Below, one piece after another: positions 38,071-46,303 of a stretch of 64,000 nucleotides of DNA (position 1 is the first letter of the stretch; every line of letters begins with the position of its first letter). The stretch lies in NCBI GenBank assembly GCA_900314495.1, contig OMVJ01000009.1, forward strand, positions 1-64,000. The letters run 5' to 3'. Source of the DNA: an uncultured Olsenella sp. GTDB taxonomy: Bacteria; Actinomycetota; Coriobacteriia; Coriobacteriales; Atopobiaceae. Below the pieces are notes generated by a model, which ran no database searches, was not told the DNA's origin, and was given only the letters and a program-made list of their open reading frames with translations. The translations under genes and the position numbers were made by a program.

Positions 38071-39000
38071 TTACGCTGCCTGCTTCTGTCCACCGAAGAT
38101 GTGCATGAGGAAGCGGACCAGGGCGTAGACAACCAGGCAGGCGGCCAGGATGGTCTCCACCAGGACGATGGGGGCCAGCCAGGGCGCGGGGGCCTCCAGC
38201 TTGGCCAGGCAGGCCATGGTCATCTTGAGGGCGATGGCCGTGATGACAAACGGGAAGGTGTAGGCCGCGTAGGAGGGGTAGAAGTTCTTGTCCTTCAGCA
38301 GGCCGGGCAGCTTGACCAGGACCATGATGAAGAAGACGGTGGCAACGACCTCCAGGCCAATGAGCAGGGGCTGGCTCTTGGGGGCAACGGACTGCACGTA
38401 GGCGGCAACGCAGAGGCTGGCCGGGGCGGTGCAGATGCAGAAGACGGGACGAGCGGGCACGGGAGGCTCGCCGACCTTGGTGTAGCGCATGTAGACCGCG
38501 ACGGAGATGGCGATAAAGGTGATCAGGCCGAACCAGAAGGTGAAGGCGCCGAAGGCCTCCATGCCGAAGGCGGGGGCGGAGACGCCGGCGACGGCGATTC
38601 CCACGTAGACGATGTACCAGCTGGGGAAGACCTGCTTGAGGTCGAAGTGGGCCACGAACTTGACCGTGAAGTACGCGATCAGGCCGATGTGCAGCGCAAC
38701 GGCAAACCACCAAATTCCCAGGCCAAGGCCCGCGGCCCCAAGGTACTGCTTGACGTAGGTGGCAAGCAGCATGAGGGCCATGGAGAAGGTGCCAGAGATG
38801 CTGGCCAGCATGGGGTTGGCCATGTTCTTCTTGAAGGTGTCCATGTCTGCGAAGACGCTGGCGATGAACAGGATGCCCAGAAGGGCGGAGATGATGCCGA
38901 AGCAGATGCGGATGCCCTCGCCGTAGGTTTGCAGCAGGTTGCCCAGGGCGGCGCAGCCGAGCATGACGCCCGTGATGGGCAGTGGAACTCGCTTAAGCAA
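38071..39000 (-). CDS. TDT-family anion transporter (TehA/SSU1-like)
   Basis: This 309-residue protein has about ten membrane helices with the TDT/SLAC1 repeat pattern, including VFPSWYIVYVGIAVAGVSAP. The family includes tellurite-resistance TehA, fungal sulfite exporter SSU1, malate carriers and plant anion channels. A TTG at 39000 is taken as start because AAGGAG lies 7 bases before it; the frame opens at a GTG at 39033 with no ribosome site. It follows the C_GCAxxG_C_C gene with a hairpin between. An anion such as sulfite is a reasoned guess. Confidence 0.85.
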   Translation of the reverse strand: MLKRVPLPITGVMLGCAALGNLLQTYGEGIRICFGIISALLGILFIASVFADMDTFKKNMANPMLASISGTFSMALMLLATYVKQYLGAAGLGLGIWWFAVALHIGLIAYFTVKFVAHFDLKQVFPSWYIVYVGIAVAGVSAPAFGMEAFGAFTFWFGLITFIAISVAVYMRYTKVGEPPVPARPVFCICTAPASLCVAAYVQSVAPKSQPLLIGLEVVATVFFIMVLVKLPGLLKDKNFYPSYAAYTFPFVITAIALKMTMACLAKLEAPAPWLAPIVLVETILAACLVVYALVRFLMHIFGGQKQAA

Positions 39001-39025
39001 TGAAGTACTCCTTCGCTCAAATGCC

Positions 39026-39051
39026 AAGCCCACTACCGGGGTAGTGGGCTC
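39026..39051. terminator. Hairpin between the redox and TDT genes
   Basis: AGCCCACTAC (39027-39036) and GTAGTGGGCT (39041-39050), a perfect 10-bp stem with a 4-base loop, no U-run. Confidence 0.55.
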
Positions 39052-39094
39052 CTTACCAACTAGTTATTCCGCCAGCGGTGAGAGGAACTACCGA

Positions 39095-39658
39095 TTAGCG
39101 GGTAACGGGGACGACCTCGGCGATCGGGGTCTTCTCGTACGGCTGGTCGCCGCCCTCGGTGCCCTCGTCCAGGTTCTTGATGCCCTCCTCGCGGCAGATG
39201 ATGGTGGCAACCTTCCAGGCGGAGAGGCCAGTGAACCAAATGCACTGCTCCTTGTGCTCGCCGTGGCCCATGTCGAACTCGCGGGTGAGGACGCGGCAGC
39301 ACAGGGCGTGCTTCTTGTTGGCCTCGCGGAACCAGTCGTGCAACTCGTGGGTCAGGCCCATGCAGCGGACGACCTTGGGGTCCTGGGGACCCTTCTGCTC
39401 CGTGCGGCCGTAGAGCAGGCCCAGGGCCGCGACGCCACCGTTGGCGGCACCGCAGATGCAGCCGGACTTGCCGACGCCGATGGACATGCCGGAGGTCATT
39501 GCAATAATCCAGTCGGGAACGTCAATCTTGAAGCTGTCAACGATGGCAGAAAGAACGGCCTCGTCGCAGAAGTAGCCACCCTTGTAGTAGCCCTCGGCAA
39601 GGCGCTCCACCTCGTGCGGGCTGACCTCGGTAACGTTAAGCGGGAAGTTCGTGGCCAT
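39095..39658 (-). CDS. C_GCAxxG_C_C family redox protein
   Basis: This 187-residue soluble protein has the pattern of the C_GCAxxG_C_C family: an early Cys in GGYFCDEAVL, then SGCICGAANGGVAALG, then Cys residues at VVRCMGL, HALCCRVL and QCIWFTGL. The family is predicted to be redox-active and often sits beside membrane carriers or molybdo/sulfur enzymes; no reaction is proven. GAGAGGAGA precedes the ATG. It is the first gene of the leftward unit controlled at 39708-39742. Confidence 0.82.
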   Translation of the reverse strand: MATNFPLNVTEVSPHEVERLAEGYYKGGYFCDEAVLSAIVDSFKIDVPDWIIAMTSGMSIGVGKSGCICGAANGGVAALGLLYGRTEQKGPQDPKVVRCMGLTHELHDWFREANKKHALCCRVLTREFDMGHGEHKEQCIWFTGLSAWKVATIICREEGIKNLDEGTEGGDQPYEKTPIAEVVPVTR

Positions 39659-40033
39659 TGCTGGTCTCCTCTCTCGTGCGCCCTCCCCCTGAAGGCGCTC
39701 CTCCTTAATACCCCATTGGGGTATCTTTGCGGAGCTTTTATAGCATGGGAAGTTTTACTAATCACTATGAAATTGCGCTCATTGCAGGAGGTCACGTGGC
39801 GGCGATGCGGCCAACGGCCGAAGCCCCGCCAGCGGCACATCCGCAGGCAGAAGGATGCCATTTTCGACGCGAAACATCATGAATGCAATGATTAGCGAAA
39901 ACGGACCCACTGAACTCCTGATGCGCCTGTTGCCAGACCGATTAGTTTTTCGCGATGTGGGTACCCCGCGCATAATGCAAGTGGCCACCAGAAGCCATTA
40001 CTACATTAGTAAGTCTCGTCCGAACGGAGCCGC
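39659..40033. other. Divergent control region of the double-cubane cluster
   Basis: The 375 bases hold a leftward promoter (TATAAA -10 at 39742-39737), the operator at 39708-39724, and on the right a CATAAT hexamer (39971-39976) preceded by GGGTACCCC (about 39957-39965), possibly the rightward promoter and a second half-operator. A 28-codon frame at 39796 has a good ribosome site but no other support. Confidence 0.6.
39708..39724. promoter_or_regulatory. CsoR/CstR-like operator
   Basis: ATACCCC-ATT-GGGGTAT is a perfect 17-base dyad of the C-tract/G-tract type bound by DUF156 (CsoR, CstR, FrmR) repressors. It lies just downstream of the TATAAA -10 (39742-39737), where bound repressor would block the leftward transcript. 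No DUF156 gene is present in the window. Confidence 0.65.
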
Positions 40034-40786
40034 ATGAGAAGCATTGGCATAGACATCGGATCCACGGCGACCAAGGTCGCCGTGCTCAACAACAACGAGC
40101 TGGAGCTCACGCTCCTGGCGCCCACGGGCTTCTCCAGCATCGAGGCGGCTCAGAAGGCAGCCGAGGAGCTCAAGGCACACTGCATCGACGTCGCGGACGA
40201 GAAGGTCGTGGCCACCGGCTACGGACGCATCGCCGTGCCCTATGCCCAGAAGGCCGTGACGGAGATCACCTGCCATGCCAAGGGCGCGTGGTGGCTCTTT
40301 GGTAGGAACGGCGTGGTCATAGACGTGGGCGGCCAGGACACCAAGGTGCTTGAGCTGCGCAATGGCATGCTCAAGAAGTTCCTCATGAACGACAAGTGCT
40401 CCGCCGGCACCGGCAAGTTCCTGGAGGTCATGGCCAACCGCATGAACGTGACCCAGCAGCAGCTTTCCGACCTTGCCGCCAAGGGCGAGAAGATCACAAT
40501 CTCCAGCATGTGCACCGTCTTTGCGGAGTCCGAGATCATCTCGCTCATCGGCCGCGGCGAGCCGCTGGAAAACATTGCCTCGGGCGTCATCGAGTCCGTG
40601 TGCAGCAAGGTGGTAGCGCTTGCCTCGCAGATTCCCGGCGACGAGTGCTTCCTCACCGGTGGCCTGTGCGACAACGAATACATTGTGGGCCGCCTGGCAG
40701 ACAAGCTGGGCAAGCCCGTCTCCACCCGGCCGGAGGCGCGCTACGCGGGAGCCATTGGGGCGGCTCTCGCCGGCCAGCGCCTGTAA
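40034..40786 (+). CDS. ASKHA ATPase activator (BcrAD/BadFG/HgdC type)
   Basis: This 250-residue protein begins MRSIGIDIGSTATKVAVL (phosphate-1 loop) and has VIDVGGQDTKVL (phosphate-2). The two cysteines that hold a [4Fe-4S] cluster at the dimer interface are in CSAGTGKF and SMCTVF. Such activators hydrolyse ATP to send low-potential electrons to a dehydratase or double-cubane partner. It is 67 bases before the second double-cubane gene and is the only activator near two partners, so it may serve both. Start: GGAGCCGC-ATG. Confidence 0.92.
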   Translation: MRSIGIDIGSTATKVAVLNNNELELTLLAPTGFSSIEAAQKAAEELKAHCIDVADEKVVATGYGRIAVPYAQKAVTEITCHAKGAWWLFGRNGVVIDVGGQDTKVLELRNGMLKKFLMNDKCSAGTGKFLEVMANRMNVTQQQLSDLAAKGEKITISSMCTVFAESEIISLIGRGEPLENIASGVIESVCSKVVALASQIPGDECFLTGGLCDNEYIVGRLADKLGKPVSTRPEARYAGAIGAALAGQRL

Positions 40787-40853
40787 GGCTCGCCAACCAC
40801 AATTCGGTCACACATATATATGTAATAGGCAATAGCCAGAGAGAGGGATCACC

Positions 40854-42050
40854 ATGCCAACCGCAACCGTTCTTCCCAACAGCACCACCGCCATCCCGGC
40901 GCCGCTGGACCTGCCCAAGAACTTCGAGGAGTACGACGAGTCGCGCCGCAAGAGCTTCATGCGCGTGCACGACTTCAAGCAGGCGGGCGGCCGTCTTGTG
41001 GGCACCCTGTGCAGCTATGCTCCGGCCGAGGTCATCGAGGCCGCCGGCGCGGCCTGCGTGGGCCTGTGCGGCACCAGCAACGCGCCCATTCCCGCGGCGG
41101 AGACCGTGCTACCCAAGAACCTGTGCCCGCTCATCAAGTCCACCTACGGCTTCGCGTTCACGGACCAGTGCCCCTACACCTACTTCAGCGACGTCATCGT
41201 GGGCGAGACCACCTGCGACGGCAAGAAGAAGATGTACGAGCTCCTGAACGACATCAAGTCCACCTACGTGCTGCACCTGCCCAACGGCCAGCTGCGCGAG
41301 CACGAGAAGGACGGCTGGTACGAGGAGGTCAAGGCCCTGAAGGAGAAGCTGGAGCAGATGTACGGCATCGTCGTCACCGACGACGACCTGCGCCAGGCGG
41401 TCCACAACCGCAACCTGTACCGCAAGGCCCTGCTTGACCTGTTTGAGCTGCAGGCCACCGACCCCTGCGCCATGACCTCCGTGGAGCTCATGAGCACCCT
41501 GCAGGCGGGCACCTTCGCCATGGATGTTGTCGCCCAGGCCGAGAAGATCGAGGCGCTGGTGGCCGAGCGCAGGCAGCAGCAGGCGGAGGGCAAGTCCGCC
41601 GTGCCCGCGGGTGCCAAGCGCATCGTGCTCTCCGGCTGCCCCGCGGGCGGCCTCATCAACAAGGTGGGCAAGACCATAGACCAGAACGGCGGCGTCATCG
41701 TCTGCCTGGACTCCTGCATGGGCGAGCGCACCAACTCCATGATGATTGACGAGGACGCGCCCGACATCCTGCGCGCCATTGCCGACCGCTACCTGCAGAT
41801 CAACTGCTCCGTCATGACCCCCAACAGCGGCCGCATGGAGAACACCCTGGCCATGGTGGAGAAGTACCACGCGGACGGCGTGGTGGACGCGGTGCTGCAG
41901 GCCTGCCACACCTTCAACCTGGAGAGCGTGCGCATGGGCCAGGCCATGGAGGAGCGCGGCATTCCCTACATGAAGCTGGAGACTGACTACTCCGACGGCG
42001 ACCTGGGTCAGGTGTCCACGCGCCTGTCTGCGTTCATAGAGATGATCTGA
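40854..42050 (+). CDS. HgdB/double-cubane-type Fe-S protein, copy 2
   Basis: This 398-residue protein is a diverged paralogue of the gene at 36462. It shares NLCPLIKSTYG, QCPY and GETTCDGKKKMYE. It differs in having SGCPAGG where copy 1 has TGTPMAV, and CLDSCMGER where copy 1 has GEECCTGSR, so the two may handle different substrates. Family and activator dependence are clear; substrate is not. AGAGGGATCACC precedes the ATG, and a strong hairpin follows the gene. Confidence 0.87.
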   Translation: MPTATVLPNSTTAIPAPLDLPKNFEEYDESRRKSFMRVHDFKQAGGRLVGTLCSYAPAEVIEAAGAACVGLCGTSNAPIPAAETVLPKNLCPLIKSTYGFAFTDQCPYTYFSDVIVGETTCDGKKKMYELLNDIKSTYVLHLPNGQLREHEKDGWYEEVKALKEKLEQMYGIVVTDDDLRQAVHNRNLYRKALLDLFELQATDPCAMTSVELMSTLQAGTFAMDVVAQAEKIEALVAERRQQQAEGKSAVPAGAKRIVLSGCPAGGLINKVGKTIDQNGGVIVCLDSCMGERTNSMMIDEDAPDILRAIADRYLQINCSVMTPNSGRMENTLAMVEKYHADGVVDAVLQACHTFNLESVRMGQAMEERGIPYMKLETDYSDGDLGQVSTRLSAFIEMI

Positions 42051-42106
42051 CGTTTTCGCAGGTAATGGCGCCAAGCGCTTTCGCTGGTGCCCCATTTGAA
42101 CGCGCA

Positions 42107-42146
42107 AGCCGCCCGGCAGCCCATCGTGGCCGCCGGGCGGTTCTTC
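42107..42146 (+). terminator. Terminator after the second double-cubane gene
   Basis: CCGCCCGGC (42109-42117) pairs with GCCGGGCGG (42132-42140), then TTCTTCC. Confidence 0.75.
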
Positions 42147-42238
42147 CTGGCGCGCGGCACACGGCGCACGGCGATGTCTCCTGGCCCCGCGCTCAGCGAA
42201 GTGGTCACCATTGCTCGACCTCGGTCCTTCTCGTAAAC

Positions 42239-42286
42239 TGAATATTCATTAGTGCTGCGTATTCACATATGAATATGCATGCATAT
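42239..42286. promoter_or_regulatory. Three stacked AT-rich palindromes
   Basis: TGAATATTCA (42239-42248), TATTCA-CATA-TGAATA (42260-42275) and ATATGCATGCATAT (42273-42286) lie directly before the next gene. They probably mark its promoter and operator. Confidence 0.55.
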
Positions 42287-42310
42287 GCCAGTTTCATGAA
42301 AGGAATTTGC

Positions 42311-43429
42311 GTGGAAGCGTTCTTGGTGGGAGAGACATCGGGCCAGTTGTTTCGACATGCACGGTACGGAGACTGGCCACGCATCCATTCGTGCCAGAAG
42401 CGCTGCGTCGCGGTTCCCGAGGACTGCCCCCGTGCGCAGTGGTGGCGCGAAGTCATGAGTGAGCTCGAGCCGTACATCACGATCGACGAGGGCCACCCCC
42501 TTGAGCTCTGCGTGCCCAGCAGGGACAAGAGAATCCGGACGAAGCAACAGGACCACCTGGTCGATTGCCATATAGTGACGGGCACTCTCCCCAAGGGGAG
42601 CTTTCTGCGTTTGGAGCTTGAGACAGGCACCTCACTCTATATTCAGTCACCCGCCTACTCCTTTGCCTGGTATGCACGGCAACTGGAAGCCATCGTTCAG
42701 TCGGGAACATTGACTTACGAGCAAGGCAGGGCCATTTTGCAGTCCTATGGCTACGAGCTATGCGGAACCTACGCACTGGACGCCCGCGACTCGAACGAGG
42801 AGGCCCACTACTTCCTGCAACCTGCGACAACCACCGAAGAAATCATTGCTTGGTGCAAGGGCGCATTGCGGCGGAAGGGTGCCCAACTTGCACTCGAATG
42901 CGCAACGACGATGCTCGACGGCTCGGGGTCTCCGAGAGAGACCTTCCACTCCATAATGCTTACGTCTTGCGCGGATATGGGTGGAGTAGAGCTCGGCAAT
43001 GCATTGCTCAATCATCCCATCAACGTCTCCTCGGAGTTGAGGCGGGCCTTCCATCGGTGGCCGATGCGGCCCGACCTGCAGTTCCCGGAGATTGGCCTCT
43101 TCATCGAGCACCTTGGGCCAAAGCATGGCGAGGCCACCCAGTTCATGGAGGACGCACTTCGCGCGCAGGACTACAGCGCGGCGGGAGCTCTCCTGTACCC
43201 AACCACGAAGGAAGATTTTGAGTCGGCGGCAGCGTACGACCGCTTCTTGCGACGGGTTGGCCTGGGGCTGTTAAGGCGACCCGACGCAAATGCGCAGCAT
43301 GCGGGCAGTTATCTGCTCTCGCTGCTAGACGACCGGCAAGCGACCAAGACTCGTTGGAGCGTTTTCGACGTTCAGAACGACAGAATGAAGGACTATTGGC
43401 AGACCAGGCTTGTCATCGATAACGCGTGA
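42311..43429 (+). CDS. Hypothetical protein, possible PD-(D/E)xK fold
   Basis: This 372-residue protein has no membrane segment. The first 120 residues are unrecognised; a middle part (AIVQSGTLTYEQGRAILQSY) is followed by GSGSPRETFHSIML, and a late RPDLQFPEIGLFIEHL could hold the Asp and Glu of a PD-(D/E)xK nuclease, though the lysine is not evident. The layout recalls uncharacterised coriobacterial proteins. The GTG at 42311 is chosen for AAAGGA 7 bases before it; an ATG at 42269 lies in the palindromes. Base composition is less GC-rich than its neighbours, suggesting transfer. Confidence 0.65.
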   Translation: MEAFLVGETSGQLFRHARYGDWPRIHSCQKRCVAVPEDCPRAQWWREVMSELEPYITIDEGHPLELCVPSRDKRIRTKQQDHLVDCHIVTGTLPKGSFLRLELETGTSLYIQSPAYSFAWYARQLEAIVQSGTLTYEQGRAILQSYGYELCGTYALDARDSNEEAHYFLQPATTTEEIIAWCKGALRRKGAQLALECATTMLDGSGSPRETFHSIMLTSCADMGGVELGNALLNHPINVSSELRRAFHRWPMRPDLQFPEIGLFIEHLGPKHGEATQFMEDALRAQDYSAAGALLYPTTKEDFESAAAYDRFLRRVGLGLLRRPDANAQHAGSYLLSLLDDRQATKTRWSVFDVQNDRMKDYWQTRLVIDNA

Positions 43430-43454
43430 AGGCCCGCATACTAGACGCCCCTCG

Positions 43455-43559
43455 AATTCTTGTACACCTCAACGTCCCCAACCTCCAACTGCACATGCTA
43501 TAGTGCCTGTTGGCGTGCTCTCACTGACGCCGCGGCAGGCATTGAGGTGTACAAGAATT
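43455..43559. repeat. Nested inverted-repeat element (ncRNA or MITE-like)
   Basis: Perfect 18-base arms, AATTCTTGTACACCTCAA (43455-43472) and its complement (43542-43559), enclose 69 bases. Inside, TGCCTG/CAGGCA and GGCGT/ACGCC form a nested stem. The element could be a structured RNA, a cruciform or a small mobile-element remnant. Confidence 0.75.
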
Positions 43560-43744
43560 GGAGCCCCCTATTCTATGGGGTACGCTGCGAGGCGCTTGAG
43601 GCCAGCTTGTCCGCGATTTTGTTATCGGAACAATTAATACCAACGGTCCGTCAGTGCTCAGTGGGCCTCGTGTCCGTGCCACAACCCAGCCAGGTGGGCG
43701 AATTCCCCTCGCTACGGCCAAGAAACCGCCCCATACTAATGAAA

Positions 43745-43778
43745 TCGGGCGGTGCCCCCTCAGGTGAGCACCGCCCGA
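43745..43778 (-). terminator. Terminator of the amino-acid ABC operon
   Basis: TCGGGCGGTGC (43745-43755) pairs with GCACCGCCCGA (43768-43778); on the minus strand TTTCATT follows. Confidence 0.8.
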
Positions 43779-43833
43779 CGACTCTATTCGTCACGCCTAA
43801 CGTATCACGGTAATTCGGGCACCGCCCGCCAAC

Positions 43834-44574
43834 CTATACCTCCAGGTAGCGCTGCAAGAACTTCTGCAAACGCTCGTGCTGGGGATGGTCAATCACCTCG
43901 CGCGCGGGGCCACACTCCGCAACCACGCCTTCGTCAATGAAGGCAACACGGTCCGCCACGTCGCGCGCAAAGCGCATCTCGTGCGTGACGATGATCTGCG
44001 TGACGTTCTCCTCCTCCACCACACTCTTGATTACGTCGAGCACGCCTTGGACAAGCTCCGGGTCAAGGGCGCTGGTCGGCTCGTCGTAGAGCATGACCTC
44101 CGGCTTGAGCGCCAGTGCCCGCGCTATGGCAACGCGCTGCTGCTGGCCGCCGGAAAGCTCGTCTGGCATGGCGTTGGCCTTGTCCGCAAGACCGACGCGT
44201 TCCAAGAGCGAGCGCGCCTCATCCTCCGCCTGCGCCTTGTCCGCCTTCTTCACCACGGTAAGCGGCATCGTTATGTTCTGGATGACGGTCTTGTTTAGGA
44301 AGAGGTGGTAACCCTGGAAAACCATCGCGGTGGCACGGCGCATCTCCAGGTACGTGGCCTTGCTGATCTTGCCGCCCTCGTAGCGGTGGGCGCCAATTTC
44401 CACCGTGCCCGCGTCCGGCTGCTCCAGCAGGTTCAGGCACCGCAGAAAGGTGGACTTGCCAGAGCCGGACGGCCCTATGATGGCGACCGTCTCTCCATCC
44501 TGGACGTCCAGGTTGACGCCTTTGAGCACCTCCACGTCGCCAAACGACTTCCTCAGCCCTTCAACATGTACCAT
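43834..44574 (-). CDS. Amino-acid ABC transporter ATP-binding protein
   Basis: This 246-residue GlnQ/HisP-type ATPase has Walker A GPSGSGKST, signature LSGGQQQR and Walker B VMLYDEPTSALD. It energises uptake through the permease encoded 8 bases upstream. The operon order is binding protein, permease, ATPase. Confidence 0.95.
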   Translation of the reverse strand: MVHVEGLRKSFGDVEVLKGVNLDVQDGETVAIIGPSGSGKSTFLRCLNLLEQPDAGTVEIGAHRYEGGKISKATYLEMRRATAMVFQGYHLFLNKTVIQNITMPLTVVKKADKAQAEDEARSLLERVGLADKANAMPDELSGGQQQRVAIARALALKPEVMLYDEPTSALDPELVQGVLDVIKSVVEEENVTQIIVTHEMRFARDVADRVAFIDEGVVAECGPAREVIDHPQHERLQKFLQRYLEV

Positions 44575-44582
44575 GCCCCCAC

Positions 44583-45236
44583 CTACTTCATTCTCTTCTC
44601 GATGGCCTTCTGTAGCTTGGTGAGCACGGTGCAGAAGATCAGGTAAATGATTGCAACCTCAATGTAAAGGGCCAGCGGCTCGTATGTGATGGCAGCAATC
44701 CGCTGCGTCACCATGAACATCTCGGCCACCGTGATGTTGGCGGCAAGCGAGGTGTCCTTCACCAGGCTGATGAAGGTGTTGAACAGGGGCGGCACGCTGA
44801 TCTTGAGCGCCTGCGGCATGATGACGTGCCAGTAGGATTGCACCGTCGTCATGCCGCAGGACATGCAGGCCTCCTTCTGCCCCTGCGGCACGGCCTCGAT
44901 GGCGGCGCGCACGGTCTCGGACGCGTAGGCGCCAACGTTCAGCGAGAACGCGACGATGGCCGAGGGGATGGCCGGAATGGTGAGGCCGACGCTGGGCAGG
45001 CCGAAGAAGATGATGTACAGCTGCACCAGCTGCGGCGTGCCGCGGAAGATCCAGACGTAGAAGCGCACGATCTGGCTGGCCACGGGCACGTGCCGCACGT
45101 TGACGATTGCCGTCACGATGGCGATGACCAGGCCAATCGCGAAGGAAATCAGCGTCAGCGGAATGGTGTAGACAAGACCTGGAAGGAGAATCTTGGGAAA
45201 GGAGTCTATCCAGATCTGGAGTATACGTTCGGACAT
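44583..45236 (-). CDS. Amino-acid ABC transporter permease
   Basis: This 217-residue HisMQ-type permease has about five membrane helices and the EAA-loop region AIEAVPQGQKEACMSCGMTT that docks the ATPase. It starts 12 bases after the binding protein gene ends. Confidence 0.94.
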   Translation of the reverse strand: MSERILQIWIDSFPKILLPGLVYTIPLTLISFAIGLVIAIVTAIVNVRHVPVASQIVRFYVWIFRGTPQLVQLYIIFFGLPSVGLTIPAIPSAIVAFSLNVGAYASETVRAAIEAVPQGQKEACMSCGMTTVQSYWHVIMPQALKISVPPLFNTFISLVKDTSLAANITVAEMFMVTQRIAAITYEPLALYIEVAIIYLIFCTVLTKLQKAIEKRMK

Positions 45237-45248
45237 GTGCTGCTCCGC

Positions 45249-46109
45249 CTACTTCTGGGTGGTGACGTCCTCGTCAAAGTACTTCTTGGAGATCTCCGCC
45301 AGGGTGCCGTCCTCCTTGAGGGCAGCGACGGCCTCGTTGATCTTGGCCTGCAGCTCCGTGCAATCCTGGCGCATCATGACGGCAACCTCCGTGAAGTCGT
45401 CCGTCCTGGCAACGATCTGCAGCGGGGAGTCCGGGTTGTTCTTCAGGTAGTCAAGCTCCGTCAGCTCCTCAACCAGGACCGCGTCCGCCCTGCCCTGTTC
45501 CACCAGCTGCACGGAGTCCTGGAAGCCCGTGGTGGTGACCAGCACGCCGCCGTTCTCCTCCACGATGGCCGTCCAGTTGCTGGTGGCGGTACCGGCGCAG
45601 TTCTTGCCGTTGAGGTCCGCGACGCTGGAGATTCCGCTGTCAGGCAGCGCGAGCACGCCACCGTATGCGTAGCAGTAGGGCTCAGAGAAGATGTACTTCT
45701 CCTTGCGCTCGTCGGTGATGGCAATCTGGTCCATGCAGGCGTCGCACTGCTTGGCATCCATGCCAGAGATGAGCGAGTCCCATTTGGTGTCCATCCAGTC
45801 CACCGTCAGGCCCATCTTCTCGTAGATGGCGTTGCCGATCTCCACGTCGAAGCCAGTGAGCTTGTCGTCCGCATCGCGGTAGGCGTAGGGGGCGTACGCG
45901 GTCTCGGTGCCGACCTTGATGGTCTTGGCGGAGTTGATAGCGTCCCAGGTGGCGTCGCCGGAGGAAGCCGCGGAGCCAGCGGAGGAACCGGCCGCGCTGG
46001 AACTGGAACCGGAGCCGCCGCACGCCGTCAGGGCCAGGGACGAGGCCGAAAGGCCGGTGATCGCGAGGAAGCTCCTCCTGCTAAGGATTGCGTCATTGTG
46101 CATGGCCAT
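45249..46109 (-). CDS. Amino-acid ABC transporter binding lipoprotein
   Basis: This 286-residue family 3 solute-binding protein has a lipoprotein signal peptide with lipobox LTAC-G and a Ser/Gly/Ala linker. SRRSFL before the hydrophobic core resembles a Tat motif. The mature part has the usual KVGTETAYAPYAYRDADDK and GFDVEIGNAIYEKMG segments. A polar amino acid is likely; which one cannot be told. The ATG at 46109 follows GAAGGG. Confidence 0.93.
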   Translation of the reverse strand: MAMHNDAILSRRSFLAITGLSASSLALTACGGSGSSSSAAGSSAGSAASSGDATWDAINSAKTIKVGTETAYAPYAYRDADDKLTGFDVEIGNAIYEKMGLTVDWMDTKWDSLISGMDAKQCDACMDQIAITDERKEKYIFSEPYCYAYGGVLALPDSGISSVADLNGKNCAGTATSNWTAIVEENGGVLVTTTGFQDSVQLVEQGRADAVLVEELTELDYLKNNPDSPLQIVARTDDFTEVAVMMRQDCTELQAKINEAVAALKEDGTLAEISKKYFDEDVTTQK

Positions 46110-46227
46110 ATCAAATCTTCCCTTCTCGTGACAAAGAGCTGCACGCACAAGACCGTACATCCAAATAGTTTCAAGTAATAATCCGAAGAATTGCACGCTT
46201 GTGTTCAATTCAATCGATTGCAAGAAA

Positions 46228-46265
46228 TCGCACGTCAGTACCCCAGACGGGCGGTACTGACGTGC
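46228..46265 (-). terminator. Terminator after the mog-like gene
   Basis: CGCACGTCAGTACC (46228-46241) pairs perfectly with GGTACTGACGTGCG (46252-46265); on the minus strand ATTTCTT follows. Confidence 0.85.
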
Positions 46266-46303
46266 GATGGCATCACTCTTTCTTTTTTATAATCACCTCG
46301 GGA

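Larger units (their letters stand above)
43430..43833. other. Gene-free region with a structured element
   Basis: The 404 bases have no supported gene. They hold the nested inverted repeat at 43455-43559, then about 180 bases with no recognisable feature, then the ABC operon terminator at 43745-43778. Confidence 0.6.

Noticed and set aside
39796-39882. 28-codon plus-strand frame with an AGGAGG site, starting GTG
   Set aside because: The ribosome site is good, but the product resembles nothing and ends before the activator promoter. A leader peptide cannot be excluded.
40812-40823. ACATATATATGT palindrome between the activator and the second double-cubane gene
   Set aside because: It could be an internal promoter (TATATGTAAT), but simple AT alternation makes palindromes by chance; not strong enough for a separate call.
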